Translations under genes and position numbers: made by a program
The notes under the pieces: model-generated
What the model was told of the DNA's origin: nothing
Seen by the model: the letters and a program-made list of their open reading frames with translations, nothing else
Databases searched by the model: none
In this document: piece by piece, positions 26,090-36,200 of the stretch
How positions within the stretch are numbered: position 1 is the stretch's first letter
How the letters are laid out: each line of letters begins with the position of its first letter
From: Chryseobacterium indicum
Lineage (GTDB): Bacteria; Bacteroidota; Bacteroidia; Flavobacteriales; Weeksellaceae
DNA: 64,000 nt
Direction of reading: 5' to 3'
NCBI RefSeq assembly: GCF_021504595.1
Contig: NZ_JACSGT010000001.1
Span: 248,001 to 312,000 of the forward strand

Positions 26090-26912
26090 TACATTTTGAT
26101 AAATTTTGTTTTGATTTGTTAAACTCTTCAATAGTTTGGTAATTCAACGCACTATGCCTTCTTTTTTTGTTGTACCAGATTTCAATGTATTCAAAAATTT
26201 CCAACTCCATTTTTTCTTTTGAAATCAGCTTGTTTCCATAAATGAGTTCCGTTTTCAAGGATTTAAAAAAGCTTTCAGCCACGGCATTATCTCAGCAATT
26301 TCCTCTACGGCTCATACTTCTTGTAATACTATAAAATTCCAAAGTATTTGCAAATTTTCTGCTTGCGTATTGAACACCTCGGTCGCTATGAAAAATTAGA
26401 CTTTCCCCTATTTTCCTGTTTTTGAAAGCCATTTTCCAAGCTGCAAGGCTTGTTTTCTCCGTACTCATCCCTTTACTCAAACTCCATCCAATAATTTTCC
26501 GATCATATAAATCAATCACTGTTGTCAAATATAAAAATCCTTCTTTGGTTTGAATATAGGTAATATCAGAAACCCAGACTTGCGAAGGTTTCTCGGCAAT
26601 AAAATGCCTGTCCAACACATTTTCTGCTACCAGGTAATTGTGTTTAGAATTCGTAGTTACTTTAAATTTCTTGCTCAGTTTACTTCTCAGACCCAGCTCT
26701 TTCATATATTTTGCAACAGTTATTCTGGAGATTTTATAACCTAAAGAATTTAATTCAAAAGTAATCCTTGGACTTCCATAACGTTGTTTTGATGAGAAAT
26801 AAATTGAAGTGATTTGCTGTTTTATTTTTTCTTTCAAAAGCAATCTTTTGCCACTCGACCTGTTTTTCCATTTGTAATAACCGCTGGAACTTAGCTGTAA
26901 AATCTGACACAT
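26090..26912 (-). pseudogene. IS3-family transposase OrfB, broken by a nonsense codon
   Basis: HTH_21-like start (LQLSSSGYYKWKNR), integrase core with VWVSDITYIQ (Asp) and FHSDRGVQYAS (Asp), and a downstream AVAESFFKSLKTEL with the Glu. Between them, the normally conserved SRRGNCWDNA motif reads SRRGNC-stop-DNA: TGG has become TGA at 26292-26294. The frame is otherwise open, so one base change separates it from an intact enzyme. The true C-terminus lies near the IS end. Confidence 0.85.
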
Positions 26913-26944
26913 CTTTTCAATCGTGAATACAGATTCATTATTTT

Positions 26945-27259
26945 TTATGAATTATATTTCATCGACCGCTCTTGGAGAAGATGCCGATTGCTTTTTTTTA
27001 ATATATCGCGTTCCTGTTCCACATCTTTCAGCTTTTTTTCCAGCTCATGAATCTTTTCCTGTTCGGGTGTTAGTTTTAAATTTCCATTTCCCGGGAAACT
27101 TCCTTCCCTAAATTCTTCATACTCTTTACGCCATTTGTAAAGTAGCGTGACTGCGATTCCCAGTTCCTTTGCGAGTTCCGAAACATTAGTCCGTTCTTTA
27201 CTTAGCTGAACAGCCTTGGTTTTAAAAGCAGGAGCGTAGATTTTTCTCTCTCGTTTCAT
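26945..27259 (-). CDS. IS3-family transposase OrfA of the second element
   Basis: 104 aa: HTH_Tnp_1 domain (PAFKTKAVQLSKERTNVSELAKELGI region, LLYKWRKEYEEF) and a coiled-coil end (EKIHELEKKLKDVEQERDIL). An A6 run close to the stop is a possible frameshift site into OrfB. Confidence 0.88.
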   Translation of the reverse strand: MKRERKIYAPAFKTKAVQLSKERTNVSELAKELGIAVTLLYKWRKEYEEFREGSFPGNGNLKLTPEQEKIHELEKKLKDVEQERDILKKSNRHLLQERSMKYNS

Positions 27260-27301
27260 AAGTTAAAATTAAGGTTTTATGCTTAACTTTAACTGGACAC
27301 T

Positions 27302-28006
27302 AAATTAGTACATCCAATTAAAGGTAGTGACAAAAAAGAATGGAGAATTAAGACAGCGGGGGACGATGTTGTGTTTAATGTTCCTTTTGCTCTTAAAAAT
27401 AATGCAACTTTAGATATTGGAGCAGGAAATGTTGATCCAGGAAGATTTGCAGTAGGTTTTACAGTGCAAGGAGATCTAGGTGGAGGATTGGCACTAGGTG
27501 GTGCCGATGGGTTAGAAATGTCAGTAGTCCGATTTACAGACAGTAAGTATAGCTGGTATAATTATGTATACGCAGGTGCACACGAACAATTTTCTGCAGG
27601 AGTTCAAGCTAATGTTTCAGGATCTGTTGGAGGTAGTGTTTCTATTGCTTACAATAAATCAAAAGATAAAATTGATCCAATTACTTATGCAGGGGTTACC
27701 ACTTCAGCAGGGGTATCGGCAGATGTTAAATTTATAGCAGGAGGAGGAGTTAATGTAAATGCGTTTTCAGGATCAGGTAAAATGGCTGGTTGGAGAGGCG
27801 TTTCGTTAGGAGTAAGTGTAGGAGTTGGAGCTGGTGCAAATGTAGGTTCTGGAAATATAACTTTATCTAAAACATGGCTGCTGAACGATGTAAAACCAAC
27901 TGCTCAAAGAAGCTTTATAGACAGAGCTGTAAACTTTGCTAATCCGGTGGGGTCAGCTATCGCAACGGGAACATTAGATAAAATAAGACAATACAGAAAG
28001 AAATAA
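27302..28006 (+). pseudogene. Toxin-tip fragment, Gly-rich (cassette D)
   Basis: The frame is open from the IS junction (KLVHPIKGSDKKEW...) through a GTG at 27371 to the stop at 28004-28006, about 234 codons. It is rich in Gly, Ala and Val with alternating beta-type stretches (GVQANVSGSVGGSVSIAY, GVSLGVSVGVGAGANVG), then an end with RSFIDRAVNFANPVG. No core or start of its own. It is the 3' part of an RHS-type tip, whose 5' part was lost or displaced at the IS. Whether it belongs with the cassette-C tip is unclear. I do not recognise an enzymatic fold. Confidence 0.55.
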
Positions 28007-28449
28007 TGTTGAAATATTTAAAATATATTATTCTACTCGTTTTTTTAGTAGTTGTAGTCATTTATTACAATAAAAGTTCGGACGCTGAAATGAAACAATC
28101 GTCTGAATATCTTCATAATAATGTAGAATTTGAGGGATATGTAAGTGGATTTAAACAATCAGATAACCACGCTTTTGGGATTATTTATTTGAAGCTAACT
28201 AAAAGTAATGTACAGGAATTTGATAAGACACTAAAAAGAGGTATTTATCCTTACAAAATTAAAGGAAATATTGCAGAGTTATATTGTACTGTTTCGGTTG
28301 AAAGAAAAAAAGGAGATATTGTTAAATTAATATCCAATAAAGAAACAATATATTATAATCCTCAAAATAGTAAGGAAGAAGGCAGTCTCTTCATTATTGT
28401 AGATCCATATAATATTGATTTTGTTAAAGAACATACAATGTTTAAATAA
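28006..28449 (+). CDS. Membrane-anchored candidate immunity protein (cassette D)
   Basis: 147 aa. One N-terminal membrane helix (about residues 5-22, Leu/Val rich), then a soluble beta-rich domain. The start overlaps the toxin stop (TAATG), giving translational coupling. It is similar in layout, not in clear sequence, to the membrane immunity protein at 21721. It ends exactly where the 488-bp duplicated block begins. Immunity role inferred from position. Confidence 0.6.
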   Translation: MLKYLKYIILLVFLVVVVIYYNKSSDAEMKQSSEYLHNNVEFEGYVSGFKQSDNHAFGIIYLKLTKSNVQEFDKTLKRGIYPYKIKGNIAELYCTVSVERKKGDIVKLISNKETIYYNPQNSKEEGSLFIIVDPYNIDFVKEHTMFK

Positions 28450-28548
28450 CCAGATGGCTATAGAACAGGAAGTGCTGGTATATTTAAAGGAACTGCAGGT
28501 CTTCCTTTTTCTTGGGCAAAAACGAAAACTTGGGTAAGTGGAAAATAA
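28450..28548 (+). pseudogene. Detached RHS toxin tip fragment, copy 2
   Basis: Identical in translation to the fragment at 21612-21710 (P-D-G-Y-R-T-G-S ... W-V-S-G-K-stop). It starts directly after the stop codon of the cassette-D immunity gene. Confidence 0.6.
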
Positions 28549-28558
28549 AATTATTAAG

Positions 28559-28890
28559 ATGAATAATAGTACTAAAAATATTCTAATCCTTTTTGCTTTA
28601 TTTATATCTGTAATTATTTTAATAATTTCCTTGACAAAAACGACAAAAGATAGTTTAACAGATTATCAGATGTTCGCGAAAGTTATTAATATTTATAGAG
28701 ATAAAAATGAACATAATTTTTTATTTGTAAAATATTCAAATGGTGTAGTAGAATTGTTAGATTATCCATATAAAGTAGGTGATTCTATATCTAAAAAAAA
28801 GGCGATTCGATAGAATATATTTTTAGAGGAAATAGAATTATTCAAAATAATTTATTTGAGCAAACTAGAAAGGAAAAGACACTTAGATAG
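28559..28890 (+). pseudogene. Orphan immunity gene copy 2, frameshifted in a poly-A run
   Basis: Same gene as 21721-22053 but an A-run of nine is eight here (28793-28800), giving an early stop at 28811-28813 (ends S-K-K-K-A-I-R). The downstream part remains recognisable to 28890. Only one other base difference was seen in the 488-bp block, so the duplication is recent. Confidence 0.8.
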
Positions 28891-28903
28891 ATCTCACATG
28901 ATC

Positions 28904-28936
28904 TCGCGGATTTATAATCCGTGAGCAATAATAAAG
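28904..28936 (+). repeat. Boundary element, truncated by IS1182-type insertion
   Basis: CGCGGATTTATAATCCGTG and AGCAATAATAAAG are present, but the usual GC-rich terminator hairpin is replaced by the IS end. Confidence 0.75.
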
Positions 28937-30662
28937 AGAAGCCGTCTCATTTCCATGAGGCGTTTTTTTTATTAAACTTTTCAGATTGGATTTTTTGGCT
29001 GATTTTAAAAATAAAATGTGGATCTTACGCCACTTTCTTTCTTAAATTATGTGCTAAAGCATGTAATCCGAACTCGATTTCTACTTTTTTGATGGATTTG
29101 AGCATAAATCGTTTAAAATGGTGATTGTGTTTCAGATGTGCAAACACAGGTTCCACATCGCAGCATCTTTTTTTACGTTTTTGTATTCCTTCTTCGCTTT
29201 TCAGTCGTTTTCGGGCGAGTTCTTTGTGGCGTTCCAGATTGTGATTCCTTTCTATACTGCGGTTTTCTTTGGACTGATGGCACCTGCTTCTCAACGGGCA
29301 ACCACTACAGTTTTTGGCTTGGTAATGCGATTGTTTTTGTATAAAACCATTTTTCGTTTTGGTGGTACTTTCATGGGTTTTCTCCATTTTTTGTCCCATC
29401 GGACAAACGTAAAAATCCTGTTCCCGATTGTAATGTAAATGCTCTTTGCTAAAGGTTTTGTGCTTGTTTTGATAATGCTCATCCTGTTCTTTATCAAAGG
29501 TATTGTACTTTACGAAAGCTTCTATCTTAAGTTCTTCTAACAATTGATAATTTTCTTCACTCCCGTAACCCGCATCTGCGGTGAGTGATTCTATTGCAGA
29601 GAAGACTTCTTGTCCATAACTTTCTTTAAAATTATCTAAATGCGACACTAAAGTCGTTGTATCCGTGGGATTTTGATGAAGCGTGTAATTAAGAATAAAC
29701 TGATTCTCTGTAGAAATCTGCGCATTGTAAGCGGGTTTGAGCTGTCCGTTCTTCATATGATCTTCCTTCATTCTCATAAAGGTCGCATCCGTATCGGTCT
29801 TGCTGTAAGAGCCTCTTTCTTTCAAAATTTCCTCCTGCAGCTCATACTTTTCAAGGTTTTTCTCAAAGTTGTTTTTGATATAATTCAGCTTCGCTTTTGC
29901 TTTGGTTTTTCCTTTGTCCGAAGTAGTTTTTCCGCTTAGTTTTTGATTAATATTTTCAACGGTCTGCCGGATTTTTTCTTTACTGATTTCTTTAAATTCC
30001 GGCGGCTGCGGATCTGTATCTTCATCCGAAGCGATGCTTTGGGCATAAGTCCAAAGTTCTTCAAGTTGTTGAAGCATTTTTTCTTTATTGGTTTGGATGG
30101 ATTTTCCCCAAACAAAAGTATAACGGTTGGCTTGTGCTTCTATCTTTGTACCGTCCGTGTAGACTTGCTTTAAAGTAATCAATCCTTCTTCTGCCAAAAG
30201 CAAAACCACCTGGGTAAAAATATCCTTGAAAGCGGACTGCAATTTCTGACTTCTGAATCTTGCAATAGTGTTATGATCAGCAATATTCATATTGGAAAGC
30301 CACATAAAAAGAACATTTTCACGCATCGCCTTTTCTATTTTTCTTGACGAATAAATGTTTTCCATATATGCAAAAACCATCACCTTAAGCATCATTACCG
30401 GATGGTAACTCGGATTGCCTTCTTTACGGTAAGCACTCAATAATTTGGAAATATTAATCTTCTCTAAGACATCATTGACGATGCGGACAGGATGTTCCGA
30501 TGAAATTAAATCCTCAAAAGTATGAGGAAACAAAACCAACTGATTTTGATTGTAATGCTAAATCCCATATATGTTATTGATTAACAAATAAATATACAAA
30601 ACAACAGTCAATCTTACAAATGTTTTAATCAAAGAAACCGCCTCAGTTGTGAGACGGCTTCT
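28937..30662 (-). mobile_element. IS1182-family insertion sequence
   Basis: About 1.73 kb, terminal inverted repeats starting AGAAGCCGTCTCA on both sides. Each end also forms an internal GC hairpin (CGTCTCAT/ATGAGGCG on the left) followed by a T-run, so it can act as a terminator for incoming transcripts. No target duplication was found, so recombination or deletion after insertion is likely. Confidence 0.85.
29025..30539 (-). CDS. IS1182-family transposase
   Basis: 504 aa. N-terminal DUF772 domain (SYHPVMMLKVMVFAYMENIYSSRKIE), DDE core with VYTDGTKIEA and LTADAGYGSEENY, then a zinc-binding region C-x2-C (SGCPLRSRC) and the C-terminal VEPVFAHLKHNHHFKRF segment with the Glu. Length and domain order match the family. 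The frame is intact. Confidence 0.92.
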   Translation of the reverse strand: MVLFPHTFEDLISSEHPVRIVNDVLEKINISKLLSAYRKEGNPSYHPVMMLKVMVFAYMENIYSSRKIEKAMRENVLFMWLSNMNIADHNTIARFRSQKLQSAFKDIFTQVVLLLAEEGLITLKQVYTDGTKIEAQANRYTFVWGKSIQTNKEKMLQQLEELWTYAQSIASDEDTDPQPPEFKEISKEKIRQTVENINQKLSGKTTSDKGKTKAKAKLNYIKNNFEKNLEKYELQEEILKERGSYSKTDTDATFMRMKEDHMKNGQLKPAYNAQISTENQFILNYTLHQNPTDTTTLVSHLDNFKESYGQEVFSAIESLTADAGYGSEENYQLLEELKIEAFVKYNTFDKEQDEHYQNKHKTFSKEHLHYNREQDFYVCPMGQKMEKTHESTTKTKNGFIQKQSHYQAKNCSGCPLRSRCHQSKENRSIERNHNLERHKELARKRLKSEEGIQKRKKRCCDVEPVFAHLKHNHHFKRFMLKSIKKVEIEFGLHALAHNLRKKVA

Positions 30663-31562
30663 ATCTTTAGAAAATATATCGTATTTAAGATATCAATCCT
30701 ATGGATTGACTGACGGATTTATTCTTATTTCTACACAGATTCTGCTCCTAAAGGAGCAAACTCTTTTACTTTAAACAACTTCATGCTGTATGTATTAAGG
30801 CGCAAAGATTTTATCTCCGATAAAATTTTGATGCGGATATTTTCCGCTTCGGCTCTGCAAATCGTACATCATTACTACATCAATTTAAACAAATCATTGT
30901 AACGCAAACCTGTCACTGTGGGCTGAGCGGAGCCGAAGCACACATCATTGCCACCCCATTTTAAACAAATCATTGTAACGCAAACCTGTCACTGTGGGCT
31001 GAGCGGAGCCGAAGCACACATCATTGCCACCCCATTTTAAGCAAATCATTGTAACGAAAACCTGCCACTGTAGGCTGAGCGGAGCCGAAGCACACATCAT
31101 TGCCACCCCATTTTAAACAGATCATTGTACCCAAACCTGCCACCGTGCGCTGAGCGGAGCCGAAGCGCACAGTAAATAAACTTTGCGTTGAAAAATATTT
31201 TCTCTAATTTCGTTTCCGGATTATAACGGGAAAATGGGAAGCTCCACGCTTTCTTTTTTTTCGATTAATTTCCAACCTTTTTAAAAATTTTTGCATCTTT
31301 AAAATAAAACGACACCTTTTGTCGTTACAGGGGTGTAACTTTGCAGAAGATAAAAAGACTAAAAGCTTTTTACCATTCTGATTTAAAAAAAACTAAAACA
31401 GGCTGTCAAAAGCCGATAAAAAAACAAAGACCATGAATACAACAAATGATTTTCGAGCAGATTCTATCCGGAATACATTTTTAAGAATGCGGATTTCCTT
31501 ATTTTTTTAACCCGTTCTATTCTTAATTTCACCTTTACAATAACGTTAAAATTACACTAAGT
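30663..31562 (+). repeat. Repeat array and leader before RHS locus 2
   Basis: No gene except the 25-aa leader ORF (31433-31510). A segment shared with 10899 lies at about 30812-30835. Four copies of a 76-bp unit follow (cores GCTGAGCGGAGCCGAAGC at 30922, 30998, 31074 and 31149), all cores in the same orientation, unlike locus 1. From about 31121 the sequence repeats 11411-11850: -7-like AATTTTTG, AACGACA/TGTCGTT hairpin and the leader ORF. Confidence 0.8.
31433..31510 (+). CDS. Short leader ORF, 25 aa, locus 2 copy
   Basis: Same length as the locus 1 copy at 11721; ends RMRISLFF. See that entry for the conservation argument. Translation unproven. Confidence 0.4.
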   Translation: MNTTNDFRADSIRNTFLRMRISLFF

Positions 31563-33224
31563 ATGAAAAAACTCAGCATGAGTGTGTTCACTCTGTGCAG
31601 CATTCTGGGGGTATCTGCCCAGGAAGTGGTCTGGCAGAAAGACATCCGGTCTTCTACGCAGGACTTTCTCTCACAGGTCACCACGACCATCGATCAGCAG
31701 TATCTAATTACCGGAAGCAGCATCCGTACTGACAACCAGCAACCATCATCCGGCAGCCAAAAGCAGAACAACGGTTACGATTTCCATCTGGTAAAACTTA
31801 ACCAGCAGGGCGAAGAGGTCTGGGAAAAATATTTCTCAGGGAAAAACCATGACTTTCTTTCAGCAACGGTTAATACGCAGGAAGGAGGGTTTCTTCTGGC
31901 GGGTTCCAGCTATTCAGGGAAAGGGCTGGATAAAAAAGACGATTCCAAAGGCGGGTCGGATTTCTGGCTGATCAGAATCAACGAATTCGGCGATGAATTA
32001 TGGCAGAAAACCATAGGCAGTGCTGCAGATGAAGAAGCAAGGGCGGTGATTCAGACCACGGATATGGGATTCTTTGTAGCGGGGAATACAACCCTTCCCT
32101 TCGGCTCCGCTCAGGGTAAACAGGCTCAGGATCCAAAAATGAGAGGTTATGGTTCAAAAGATGTTTTAGTCGTAAGATTAGACAAAAACGGAAAAGAATT
32201 ATCCCAATTGATTTTAGGCGGAAAAGGATTGGATGAAGTGGAAAAAATGATCCCCACCAAAGATGGTGGAGCCTTGTTAGGGATCTACTCCAGAAGCGGG
32301 GCTCTGGCAGGAAACGGGACGACGGAGGCCGGAAGTAGTAAAACCATCAACTATCAGCCAAAAACAAGCAACAATTATGGCGAAGGCGATTACTGGATCG
32401 TGAAACTTTCGAAAGACGGAAAAATGGAATGGGAAAAGAACTTTGGCGGAAAAGGCGACGATCATCTAAGAACGCTGGCACTGACTTCAACAGGCTACCT
32501 GATCGGAGGGGAATCCAGATCGGAAAGATCGGGAAACAAATCCGTTGGGATTGAAGAGGGAACAGACCTCTGGTTACTCTCCATTGATGAAAGAGGCGAA
32601 GAACTCTGGCAGAAATCCTACAGCTTCAAAAACAGGGATGTTCTGATGGGGATGAGTGTGATTGCCGGGAAGCAGGAAGACGGAGGCGGGAAGTCTAAAG
32701 GGATTCTCTTGGGCGGTTACACACAGGCGGAAGGCAGGATTGAAAATGATGATGAGACTTTCTGGATGTTGTATCTCGACCAGAACGGAAACGAACAGTG
32801 GAGAAAGCACGTAAAAGGAGAATCCCGAAAGAAAGAGGAACGATTATCTGATATTAAGCTGAACCGTGACGGATCGATTGTACTTGCAGGAACCAGCGCA
32901 GAGGAGTTAGGCAAAGAAAACTGGAAGATTGTGAAGCTGGGCGACAGACAGGTTGACCAGCTGATCGAAAAGCAGGACATTAAGATCTACCCAAACCCGG
33001 TAACGGATTATGTGTATGTGGAGCTTGGGTTTGAGGGCTTGAGAGAAGGCGCGTTTGAAGCTGAAATTGCAGTGTATGATATGGGCGGAAGAAAGCTTGA
33101 AACGGTAAAAACAAAAAATAAGATCACCAAGATCAATACCCAGCCTTTGATTCAGGGGGCGTATCTGGTGGTTATCAAGACGGATACAGATAAAACAGCT
33201 AGTGCAAAACTTATAAAGAAATAA
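31563..33224 (+). CDS. T9SS-sorted propeller-like secreted protein (RHS locus 2)
   Basis: 553 aa, paralogue of 11851-13452 with the same signal peptide, repeated DxWLxxIDxxGxExWQK units and C-terminal type A sorting domain (IYPNPVTDYVYVEL ... GAYLVVIKT). It differs mainly in two linkers. In one, around residues 178-196, it has gained a segment with LPFGSAQGKQAQDPKM that is the in-frame translation of the dispersed repeat core CTTCGGCTCCGCTCAG found in the intergenic arrays. The other variable linker is at about 255-275 (SSKTINYQPKTSNN). First gene of the locus 2 operon, 6 nt before RHS-A2. Confidence 0.8.
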   Translation: MKKLSMSVFTLCSILGVSAQEVVWQKDIRSSTQDFLSQVTTTIDQQYLITGSSIRTDNQQPSSGSQKQNNGYDFHLVKLNQQGEEVWEKYFSGKNHDFLSATVNTQEGGFLLAGSSYSGKGLDKKDDSKGGSDFWLIRINEFGDELWQKTIGSAADEEARAVIQTTDMGFFVAGNTTLPFGSAQGKQAQDPKMRGYGSKDVLVVRLDKNGKELSQLILGGKGLDEVEKMIPTKDGGALLGIYSRSGALAGNGTTEAGSSKTINYQPKTSNNYGEGDYWIVKLSKDGKMEWEKNFGGKGDDHLRTLALTSTGYLIGGESRSERSGNKSVGIEEGTDLWLLSIDERGEELWQKSYSFKNRDVLMGMSVIAGKQEDGGGKSKGILLGGYTQAEGRIENDDETFWMLYLDQNGNEQWRKHVKGESRKKEERLSDIKLNRDGSIVLAGTSAEELGKENWKIVKLGDRQVDQLIEKQDIKIYPNPVTDYVYVELGFEGLREGAFEAEIAVYDMGGRKLETVKTKNKITKINTQPLIQGAYLVVIKTDTDKTASAKLIKK

Positions 33225-33230
33225 ACAAAG

Positions 33231-36200
33231 ATGAAGAAAACAACGATTGCTATTGTTTTATTAGCATCACTCAACAATATATCTGGTCAGGGAAATCAAA
33301 GTCAATATAATCCTAGCGCCAAAAATGTTCCAACTTCACCTGAAGTTGCCCTATTGGGAAGATTTGGTGATATACCTATTGGACATTACACAGGAACGGC
33401 AGAAGTATCGGTTCCTTTATATAATTTGAAGGTAGACAATATTGATATACCGCTTGCACTGAGTTATCATACCTCTGGGATAAAGGTAGCTGATGAAGCA
33501 ACGTGGGTAGGATTGGGCTGGAACTTTATGCCTGAAGGGACGATTACCCAGGAGATTAGAGGCAGAGAAGACAATCCATATGGAGGAGACGGGTTTAATA
33601 CACTATCGGGATACAATGCTTTTAAAAGCAATTTTACAACTCTGAATAGCGAAAATCCATATTACAGGTTAAGTATGGGATGGCAACAGACTAATGATGG
33701 ACTTTCATTTATTAGTCCGCAACCAACAGATGATGCTTATGATGTTATTATAGCTCTAAAAGCAAAAAAAGGACAACCGGATATTTTTACCTATAACTTT
33801 TATGGTTATTCAGGTAAGTTTTTTTATAATCCCGAAAACAATAATGAAATTCTTTTTTTAGAAAGTAATCAGGATGTAAAATTTGTAAGAAATTTTGACG
33901 GCTGGCTAGCGACAACCAATAAAGGTGATAAATTCTTTTTCTATGTAGTTGAAAAATCAAGAACTAATCAAACGGATTATACAGATATTGGAATAACGTT
34001 TAAAGTTTCTAAGATTCAACTTGCCAGTGGAAAAATTATCAATTTTACTTATCTTGATGAAAGTACCTATCAGGAATACCCCGCTGAAGTTGCCCGATTT
34101 CCAAGTTTTGGACAGAACCAAAGTGTTACGACCAATTATAATGCAACAATAAACAATAAGAAAACATTAATTGGCATTGAAACTGAAGATACACAAATAA
34201 ATTTTAATTTAGATAACAGAGATGACATTAAACCATACTCTGCATCAATTCCAGTTAAAAAATTAGCTTCTATAGATATTAAATCAAAATATCCTAACAG
34301 AAAGATTAAAAGCTTTTTATTTAATACTTCTTATTTTCCAACAGTTTCGTTTAGTGGTGTTGAAGAAGGATATAAAAACAAAAGATTAAAATTAAATTCC
34401 ATACAGGAGGTCAACTATAATGAAGCGGGAACTGCTGTTCAGAATATTCCTCCGTATGCTTTTGAGTATAATACAACCTTTATAATGCCTTCAAAACTAT
34501 CAAGTTCGGATTTTTATGGATATTACAATGGTTCTAATGGTGGTACATTACTTCCGGATCTTACATTTTTTGATTACTTAAACACTCCACCATATAAAAA
34601 CTATGGGCTGAATGTAAATTATCCGTATAATGGAGCAAATAGATATACAAATTCTGATTATGCAGTAACAAACATTTTAAACAAAATATCGTATCCTACA
34701 GGAGCACGTACGGAGTTTGAATATGAATCCAATACTTTTACCAATCAGTTTATTCCTACTGCTCAACAGGTAGCATCGGCTAATAAGGATGTAAGCGTTA
34801 CGCATAGAGGAGCTTCAACAGTTCCCGGAGGATATTATTTTTTGAAAAGTCAGCCATTCAAGCTTACAAAAGAGATGAAAATCAACTTTTCAAATACGAT
34901 ATTTGACGGTTATATGGGACCTAATTATCCGCAGACCCATTATGATTATTATCAGATGCTTAACTGTAACATAGTACTGCATAAAACCAAAACGGTTAAC
35001 GGTCAATATGTTGATACAATCCTTAAAGAATGGAAAATTGATGTTGCAGGCAGTGTTTTTGAGCAGACTCATCAACAAAAATGGGATGAAGATTTTATAG
35101 TTCCTTTGGATACCGACCCATCTACAGAATATTATGTCTATGTTTCAAACGGGATTCAGTATAACAGCAACGACGGAATTCATTTTGCCGTGGTCTCTAG
35201 TCATTTTAAATATTATGATGATTCGGGAATTGACAAATCAATTTCTTATGGAAGCGGTGTCAGAGTAAAATCGATTAAGAATTATGAAAACAATACTTTA
35301 TTATCACATAAAACGTATACTTATTCTGGTGGAAAACTGATATATAAATTTGAGCCTATTGGTCTCATTAGAGAAGCAACTTATAAATCACAACCTACTG
35401 TTCAAAATGGTGGATGTTATACAGAATATATATCGATTTTCAATGATTTATCTGTAAATTCAAGTGATTTTGGCATCAGTGGTAATAAGCCATTTGGATA
35501 TAGTGAGGTTACTGAAAAAGATGTGGATGTATTTAATGGAACTTATAAAGGATTTACAAAATATGGATTTAGTAACACCGAATCTCAGGATTCATTCATT
35601 GCATTTAAAGGGATACCTAAACGAGAAATTCCATCCAATGGAGAAAATGTGTATATAGAAAAATATGACCAGAATCAAAATAAAGTTTTCAACCAGACTA
35701 ACTTTTACTCAAATCTTCCTAATACATATGGAATTTATCCGCAATTTTATATTACAGATACTTCAACGGGTATATATGATCCTTCATATGCTTCGTATCC
35801 TATAGTTTTGCAAGGGTGTGGTAGTGGAAATAATTGGGTTATTGGAACTTCTTACACAGGAAGTACTTTTAGTAATTCAAGTCCAGTTTCTAAATATCGA
35901 TTTGTATTCAATCCTTTAATAACTGGTAAGCGGCGATTAATGAGAACAATCGATACCAGCTATTTGAATGGAAACAGTATGGTAGAGAAGAGAGAAATGA
36001 GCTATACTGCTTCAGGAGATTTGGATATCAGTACCACTACCACGAGTGAGGGTAAAATTGTGACAACGGATTACGATTATGCTTATGACGTTAACAATAC
36101 TCGTTTGGTGAATAAAGGAATGACAGGAATTCCATTAGATGTAGAAACGACATCTGGTAGTAAAACGCTCAGCCATACTGAAACAAAATATGACAATCTA

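Larger units (their letters stand above)
26070..27300 (-). mobile_element. Second IS3-family element, inactivated
   Basis: Ends share a degenerate inverted repeat: right end (read inward) TGTCCAGTTAAAGTTAAGC, left end ATTCCAGTATAAGTTAAGC. Exact ends and target duplication are not clear. OrfA is intact, OrfB has an in-frame stop. It separates the cassette-C tip from the toxin fragment at 27302. Confidence 0.8.

Noticed and set aside
29118..30173. Long plus-strand ORFs opposite the IS1182 transposase
   Set aside because: Antisense shadows of a well-supported transposase gene.
30845..31168. 76-bp tandem repeat array as CRISPR or integron attC sites
   Set aside because: Spacers are conserved, not unique, and there is no cas or integrase gene; attC core sites are not recognised.
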